From assembly GCA_003952965.2 (NCBI GenBank), contig CM025852.1, positions 15,087,458 through 15,151,457 of the forward strand: 64,000 bases of DNA, written 5' to 3'. The notes below the pieces were generated by a model. That model ran no database searches. It saw only the letters and a program-made list of their open reading frames with translations, and was not told the origin of the DNA. Source of the DNA: Morella rubra (taxonomy: Eukaryota > Streptophyta > Magnoliopsida > Fagales > Myricaceae). Of the stretch, positions 58,156-64,000 are shown piece after piece (the stretch's first letter is position 1; each line of letters opens with the position of its first letter). A program made the translations under genes and the position numbers.

Positions 58156-59005
58156 ATCATGGTTTGGCTACTTCCTAACGAAAAGGGGAAGTAGTTTTGG
58201 TTGGTGGTTGGGGGTTGGTTGCTGTCTTCGGATTGATTTTGGTTACTGTTGGAGTTGACTGGATGAACTTCTATTTTGATTTTTGATTTTTGAAGTTGTC
58301 TTGTGGTGTACATTTTGAACAATAAGCTCTATGATGTATGTTTAGAACAATATGTTCTATGTTTTTGTTATGTCTCTGAACAATGAGTTTTTTGTAGAGA
58401 TAGTTCTAAAACTCTTTGATGTATCTTTGTAGTTTTAAAACTATATCTTTGTGTAGTAAAGTTTTTTAAAACTCTTGAAGTATGTTTGTTTTAAAACTTT
58501 GCTTGATATATTTGAAACTAGAAGTTTACTAGTTTCAAGATTATATATTGATGCAGTGTTGTTATTTGAAACTATAAGTTTTCTAGTTTCAGGATTTTGT
58601 TGCTACATAGTTTAAATCAACATTCTATTAGCAATTCTGATATGAGTTTGCTAATGTTGATTATTTCTTATTACAATATGAATTAAGTCGTGCTATGAGA
58701 TAGGGGGAGATGTCCTCTATAGATTTTACTCATCTCAGGGAGAGGTAGGTAAATTTAAGTTCACAGGTTATTCAATTGTAGTTGTTATATTTGTGGTGTG
58801 ATTTGATTAACCCAGAACTAATGAAGTTCCTTATTATTTCATGTGTTGTTGAGATTGTATTTTGCAGGTTTGATAATCTCAGGAATATAGTGTTTAGCCT
58901 ATGTTAGTGTAGGTTGTTTAGTCTCATCATAAATGGATTTTGTGGTGGTGATCAACAGAATTCATGTGTTTATAGACTAGGTTAAGTTTTGTCACGAAGT
59001 TTGCC
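58156..59005 (+). other. 3' untranslated region of the large Copia, no ORF
   Basis: AT-rich, T-rich sequence with short degenerate repeats ('gaacaataagctctatgatgt', 'aaactctttgatgtat', 'gaaactataagttt'), between the extra ORF and the polypurine tract. Confidence 0.6.
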
Positions 59006-59017
59006 AAAGGGGCAGAT
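59006..59017 (+). other. Polypurine tract
   Basis: 'aaaggggcagat' lies directly before the 3' LTR, the usual plus-strand primer position. Confidence 0.8.
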
Positions 59018-60222
59018 TGTAAATGTATTTAGTTGGCATAAACTTTATGTTTGTATTTGTGTCATATTCTTGAAGATTCAAGAGTGAAAGCATTGCATGG
59101 TTTAAGCATCTCAGCAAGCAAATGAGTGTGTCTAGAGAATGTGTAGTATGATAGTAGTCTATCTACTAGTTTGATAACATGAAGCTGAATACAATATGTT
59201 TTATGTTGGCACAGTTTATCAGGAGTTTGCCTGAGGTTTACCAAATTGCGAAGCTAAACCTGAAGCACCTTAAACCTAACTTATTTCGTGATTCTCACCT
59301 CAGTAGCCTAAGGTATAAAAAGTCTTCTCTCCCATTTGGCCAAATAGTTTTTACACCTGAAAATATACCCAAGAATAACGTTTCTTTGTTTAGAGAGAGT
59401 ATAAGCCTCCATTGTTATCTTCTCAAAGAACTCTCTGTTGTTGTTTCTTAGTTTACTCTGTAAGGACTAAAGAGTACTAGAAAGACTGTACCTATTCTTT
59501 AGTTCCATCAGGGTTTGTTGATCACACAAAAAGATTACCTGATTGAAGTCTTAGGGTTTACCAGAGTTTTGGTTCCTAAACAGGTTTGGGTGGCACTGAT
59601 CTGGTGGTAGTAGAAGTGATTTCATTGGAAGACTGCGTTCAAGATCAGAAGGTGAAGGTGCTAGAGATGAAGAATGGATGAGACTGGGTCTCAGTCCCAG
59701 CAAGGTTTGTTGAACAAATTCAAGATTTGGGTAAGGAATTTAGTGAGTTAGGGTAGCAAGGGTTTTGTGTACTTGCTAACGGATCACTTTGTAATTCTAA
59801 GTTCTCATTTTAGTGGAAACCTTTCCCGGCCACAAGGCCCGTAGAGTTTTTCTTCTTGAAGTGTGTCTTCAAGAGGTTTCTCTTCGTAACCAATCCGTAT
59901 GTCAAGTATGATGGGATTGTTGTTGATTTACATTTGTTAATGTGTTGATTCTTGGTTGGATATCAAACTGTCCATTATTGTTTGAAGTTAAAGGATAGTT
60001 TTCTTGAATATCTTGAAGCTTTGATAAAAAGTTTATTTGCTTCAAAGATTTAATTGATTCTGCATATACATATTAGTCTTGATAAAGATTATAGGTTCTT
60101 GAACGTGCTATATCTTTGTGAAGTGTGCAGCAAAGTGAAAGATTGAAAAAGAATCTAAAAGAATGCATTCACCCCCTTCTAGGTTCGGGTGTACTGTATT
60201 GAGTCTAAAACTGCCTAGTTCA
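59018..60222 (+). repeat. 3' LTR of the large Copia, uninterrupted
   Basis: 1205 bp, TGTAAATG..TAGTTCA, followed by ATTTA. Collinear with the 5' LTR, with scattered substitutions and small indels. Confidence 0.93.
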
Positions 60223-60539
60223 ATTTATATCACAATCAATGGTTTGAAATACTTGCACCGAAGACATTTTCCTCTCACTAGGATGACATCGTCCTGTCAC
60301 CAAATAAATCAAAATTAAAGGACAAAAATAGATGATTTATCCATAGTGAAAAATTTGAACAAAATACATACTTTTAATTAAATGAAATACTATCATCAAT
60401 AAATGAGTCTTTAAAATCATCACTATCATCTATCTCATGTTGTTGTGTCCCATTGTCACCAGTGATAGGATATATAAGGATTAACGTCATTTCCTCTCAA
60501 TAGGATCATGTCAAAATAGCTAAAATTCATGAAAATCTC

Positions 60540-61260
60540 AATGGACTCATTCTTCTAGTTTGCTTCATAGTTTGACGATCCTTCTCTGTCATCTTCAACA
60601 GGTAGAATATCATACATATTTCTAGAGAAAAGCTTTTGAACAATATTCCATTGACCGCCCAACTTCATATCATTAAGGTGAAATACTTGATTCACCTAAC
60701 ACGCCAGCATGAATGGATCATCTTTATATCACTTGTGTTGATGGTAAAAAACTGATCACTTTTATGAAAACCTAAGTTTTAGGTAATCAAGTCAAATTAG
60801 ACACATTGGAATAAATAAACTAAATTTTGGTGCAAATAATTCATTGAATAGATCTCCACAACTTGGCCCTAAAAATCAATGTCTTCTCCAGCATGGTCTC
60901 TTGATATAATCACGACGCTATTCTAAGTATTACGAAATGGTTCATGAAAATCGTGACACTTAACTCCATTGATTACGCACCCAGAATAGCAAACTGCTCG
61001 TGGATCCAGACCGGATGCCAATGCATACAAATCATCCAACACCTCGTGCAAATTTTCATTGCACATGGTTTATATATAAAAGTTGTCACAGAATAAGTGA
61101 GACAATGAGAATTAACTAAAAAATCACCACAACAAGAATAAACTATAAACTAGAGTAAATATAATAAATATTCGATTTCTAAACTATAGCTAGAATTTTT
61201 CTTTGTGCCTTCTATTAAGATATATTTGTGGTTGCTTCTTAAGTCCTTCTAGGTGCTCCC
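60540..61260 (-). pseudogene. CACTA transposase TNP2-like, C-terminal region
   Basis: Minus-strand reading: EHLEGLKKQPQIYLNRRHKE (61260-61200), an intron-like gap, then LHEVLDDLYALASGLDPRAV, CYSGCVINGVKCHDFHEPF, an N-S-V-V-I segment, QVVEIYSMNYL, FMLACXVNQVFHLNDMKLGG (X is a stop) and WNIVQKLFSRNMYDI. This is the DUF4218/DUF4216 order at the end of plant En/Spm TNP2 transposases, with the Y-x-G-C-x-x-N-G-V box preserved. Several stops are present. The catalytic Transposase_21 part would lie beyond 61260, where a solo LTR sits, and I do not find it. The second gene of the same element is at 30.0-32.6 kb, beyond the Copia. Confidence 0.85.
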
Positions 61261-62502
61261 TGTGAGTGTAGGTAACAACCAAGAGGGAGGGTGAATTGAG
61301 TTTTAATAAATATTAAAACTTTTTTGATAATATGGCAAGATAAATAACTAATAAAGAACAGTGCACCACACAAATGTAATGCAAATAAAGAGAGCAAGGA
61401 TTAGAGAGATGACACTGACATTTTTTGGTGGTTTGGCCAACAAATCATATGTCCACTCCCAATGCTTTTGACTTCTCTGGGCTTTCTCCACTATTCTCCA
61501 ATAGCAAATACACCTTAGCTTCATGGGTGCTAAGTAACCTTTACAAAGCGTTTTACGAGCTCACACTTCAACTCTCTTAACAAATCCCAACAACCCAAGG
61601 GATTTCTTCTATCTTTACAATAGGACCAAGTGTTTCACAACACTCAAGTATTTTACAAAAGATGGGTACAAGGAAGTAATAAAGAATGGCTCTTTAAGCC
61701 AAATAAGCAAGTGTAAAGCATAAAGGTGAGCAAGAAGGCAAGATTTGAATGAGAAAGCTTCAGTCTTGGCAAATGTGGGCACTAGCTTTTTTGGGAAGTA
61801 AGTTTTTTTCTCTTCTTCAAAGCTCTTTCTCTCTCTAGGAGGCTAGGTCATAAATAATGTGCAAATTTTTGTCTTTATTTCTCCATCTTGTTCTATTTTT
61901 AGTCCTCTTGTCTTGAAAGGTCTTCAAGAGACTTTATTGTACCTTTTGGCAGGGTGCCCAAGTCATTTTAAAATAAAATAAGGTGCTACGTCATTCCAGG
62001 ATTTTCTGCAAAATCGCAGCATGTGTTGACACTACAAAATTGGTCTGGAAATGTGCTCTCAGGTGCCAGTAGAATGTGTCGACACCATTCTTTAATGTGT
62101 CGACACCATCAAACATGTTCTTGGGTGACAGTACGATGTGTCGACACCATTCCTCCATTTGACACTGTCAAACATGCTCTTGGGTGACAGTGCAATATGT
62201 TGACACAATTCTTCCATGTGTCGACACCATCAATGCTGGAGAGGATTTATAGCAACTTGAAAGTGTTGTTTCCACTCCAAATCATCTATGAACACTATAA
62301 TAAATAATGTGACCTTTTTAACTTATGCATTGGCATTTAAACACATTTAGGACTTTTTGTAGAGAGATAACTTCGATCTTTTAAAACACTTATTGAAAAG
62401 GTGGATTGACATAACGAGTTATAAAATTCTTCAAAGCAACTCAAGTCTTTGTTATCATTAAAATCAAAAACGGATTGTTTAAGAAACAACCTTGGGCTAA
62501 CA
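61261..62502 (-). repeat. Solo LTR, family P, at the broken end of the CACTA TNP2 gene
   Basis: Starts TGTGAGTGTAGG and ends CTTGGGCTAACA. The flanking 5-mers CTCCC and TTTGC do not match, so the right flank was probably rearranged after insertion. Contains five or six TGTGTCGACAC-type palindromes at 62021-62228. Confidence 0.8.
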
Positions 62503-63499
62503 TTTGCTATAAAACAATATCAGATATTTTAAACTAAACTGACAAGTGTTTAAATGAATAGTGATTGGTAGAGCGCTTATTCTAAATGGGGATTGATTTC
62601 TAAATAGTTGTTGAGTATGTATTATTACGCTTTTGTGAACCCCTTTCTATCCTAATCGTAGCCCCTAGCTACTCCTAACGAGCAAACATTTTGAGCGAAT
62701 ACAGAAAGATGACACCCCCTCTACTTCGGTCTTCTACCTCAAGATAATTTTGGTCTCTTCTATTGGAGACAATGAATAGGTGTAACTTTGGCATTTTTTT
62801 TTTCATATTACATGCATTCAAGAACTATTATTTATGAAAAGAATTTTCTAAAAAAAGATGTCATTTCTAAAACATTCACCGCCAAATGTAACAAGACAAA
62901 AAAAAATTTAGCACAAAATTTTCACAAACATTTTGAACTTGACATTTTTATCCCTAACTTTTATTTGTATTTTGACTATGTTACTCCTATTTTTTATTTA
63001 CATCAAAATCATCACCGTTCATAGTCTCTCTCCATTAAAATAAACATAAGAAATTGGCTAAAAAATCAATTGAACTATGCAAGTTGCATTATTTCGAATA
63101 ACATATTTTGTGAGTGTTAACACATCAGTTAATACATATTTTAAGCAGATTGAAGTTTTATTGTAGTTTGTAAAATTTTCTAATGGTATTTTTATTGTAG
63201 ATTGATTTTTATTAGAGTTTGTAAAATGGTATAGAAAGAAATAATTTGATGGAATATTTAATTAAAAAAATTGGAGTTTGGTAGGAGAGTATAAGGAGAG
63301 AAAATTTGGTAAAAAATAAAATTTTGAAAAGGTAAAGTTTAGATGTAAAGCGTTGTTTTTGTGTTTTTCATTCTTTTGGCTGAACATCACGTTAATCGCG
63401 CTCACCCAAGGCTCCTAGCAGCTAGATACCATTCGTCGTAGTGCTGACTTGCGTAGTTTTTGTTAAAGTGGCAGTTTCTTAGTTTCTCTTCTTTGGATA
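62503..63499. other. No identifiable feature
   Basis: AT-rich sequence with a 78-residue open frame at 62788-63024 that has no recognisable motif. TNP2 sequence does not resume here. Confidence 0.4.
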
Positions 63500-64000
63500 C
63501 ACTACAAAAAAAATGACCTTTAGCAGCGGTCGGAAACCGCTACTAAAGGTCAAAAAACCGTTGCTATAGCTTTTAGCAGCGATTTTTTAGCAACGGTCGC
63601 GACTGCTGCTAGCGATCTGTCGCAATAGATCTATAGCGGCGGTTTGCACGACCGCTGGTGAAGAGTGGATCTATAGCGGCTGTCAATTAGCAGCGGTCGA
63701 GACCGCCGCTATAGACCCGAATGCAATTATGGCAATTTTTTCTGGGTCTTTAGCAGCGTTTGCTGCTATAGGTCAGCTCAGGTTTTTTTTTTTTTTTTGG
63801 TATGTGCCAACATTTTTAAAACGCCACTAATTTTTTCCCATACATGCTTTTTTAATAGGTAATACAAATTTATTTTAATAATCATAATTCATTGGATGTA
63901 AAAACTTAAAGAACAAGGATAATAAAAACAAAATATAATTCATCATTGATTAATAATATTTTACAACAAACACAAGAATCTCTACAAGTAATCTAAAAAG
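63500..64000. mobile_element. 5' end of a second copy of the 516-4759 CACTA family (cut by window edge)
   Basis: Begins CACTACAAAAAAAATGACC, carries the 'agcagcggtcg' subterminal hairpin array to about 63780, then 'aatacaaatttattttaata' and the following 130 bases match 900-1030. Same orientation as the first copy. Whether it carries the same captured genes cannot be seen. Confidence 0.85.

Larger units (their letters stand above)
32618..60222 (+). mobile_element. Full-length Copia retrotransposon, 27.6 kb, enlarged by nested insertions
   Basis: Both LTRs start TGTAAATGTATTTAG and end in CCTAGTT(C/T)A. The element is flanked by ATTTA (32613-32617 and 60223-60227). A tRNA-Met primer-binding site and a polypurine tract are in place. 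Domain order gag-protease-integrase-RT-RNase H is Copia. Removing the nested insertions (33648-34837, 35280-37286, about 38061-39354, 40445-44405, 46243-53418, 53508-54765, 56825-57981) leaves about 9.5 kb, a size seen in the Sirevirus/Maximus group. That lineage also has extended gag and extra ORFs, as here. All ORFs are broken. It sits in a minus-strand CACTA transposon. Confidence 0.9.

Noticed and set aside
58005..58322. 105-residue minus-strand ORF with a Ser run
   Set aside because: It is the antisense shadow of the Glu-rich tail of the extra Copia ORF.
62788..63024. 78-residue plus-strand ORF
   Set aside because: AT-rich, no motif, no context; not distinguishable from chance.

Overview
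This window is plant nuclear DNA, made almost entirely of transposable elements nested inside one another. The evidence is plant-type Copia and Gypsy (Ty3) polyprotein remnants, an initiator tRNA-Met primer-binding site, CACTA (En/Spm) and hAT transposase remnants, and captured exons of plant nuclear genes (an ARGONAUTE4-clade gene and a FAX1-like gene) still carrying GT..AG splice sites. I see no rRNA, tRNA or CRISPR, and no operon structure. Species cannot be named from the sequence.

Left part (1-21.9 kb). The most interesting element is a 4.2-kb non-autonomous CACTA transposon at 516-4759, with terminal CACTA repeats, GC-rich subterminal repeats and a 3-bp ACA target duplication. Inside it, on the minus strand, are exons 1, 2 and probably part of 3 of a FAX1-like plastid fatty-acid exporter gene, followed in the same orientation by one exon of an AGO4-type ARGONAUTE PAZ domain. 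Next come a solo Copia LTR inserted in an older LTR of its own family (5.3-7.3 kb), one small apparently intact secreted-peptide ORF (7575-7943), a hAT element with an 8-bp duplication (8690-11239), a degenerate Gypsy pol on the minus strand (11.7-14.4 kb), and several CACTA pieces (14.4-21.4 kb), one split by a solo LTR.

Middle (21.9-29.5 kb): a decayed Copia element with integrase, reverse transcriptase and RNase H remnants. A 3.4-kb Gypsy-type solo LTR is inserted in its 5' LTR.

Right part (29.5-62.5 kb): a degenerate autonomous-type CACTA transposon on the minus strand. Its TNP2-like C-terminus lies at 60.5-61.3 kb and its second ORF (Transposase_24-like) at 30.0-32.6 kb. A 27.6-kb Copia retrotransposon (32618-60222, ATTTA duplication) separates the two. 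That element is itself inflated by at least seven insertions: solo LTRs of four other families, a truncated LTR and a TIR transposon. With these removed it is about 9.5 kb, with gag, protease, integrase, RT, RNase H and an extra ORF downstream of pol. A further copy of the first CACTA family starts at 63500 and runs off the right edge.

The order of nesting gives a relative history: CACTA first, then Copia, then solo LTRs, then solo LTRs inside those. Nearly all LTR insertions are solo, which points to heavy LTR-LTR recombination. No protein-coding gene here looks functional with confidence except possibly the small secreted peptide.
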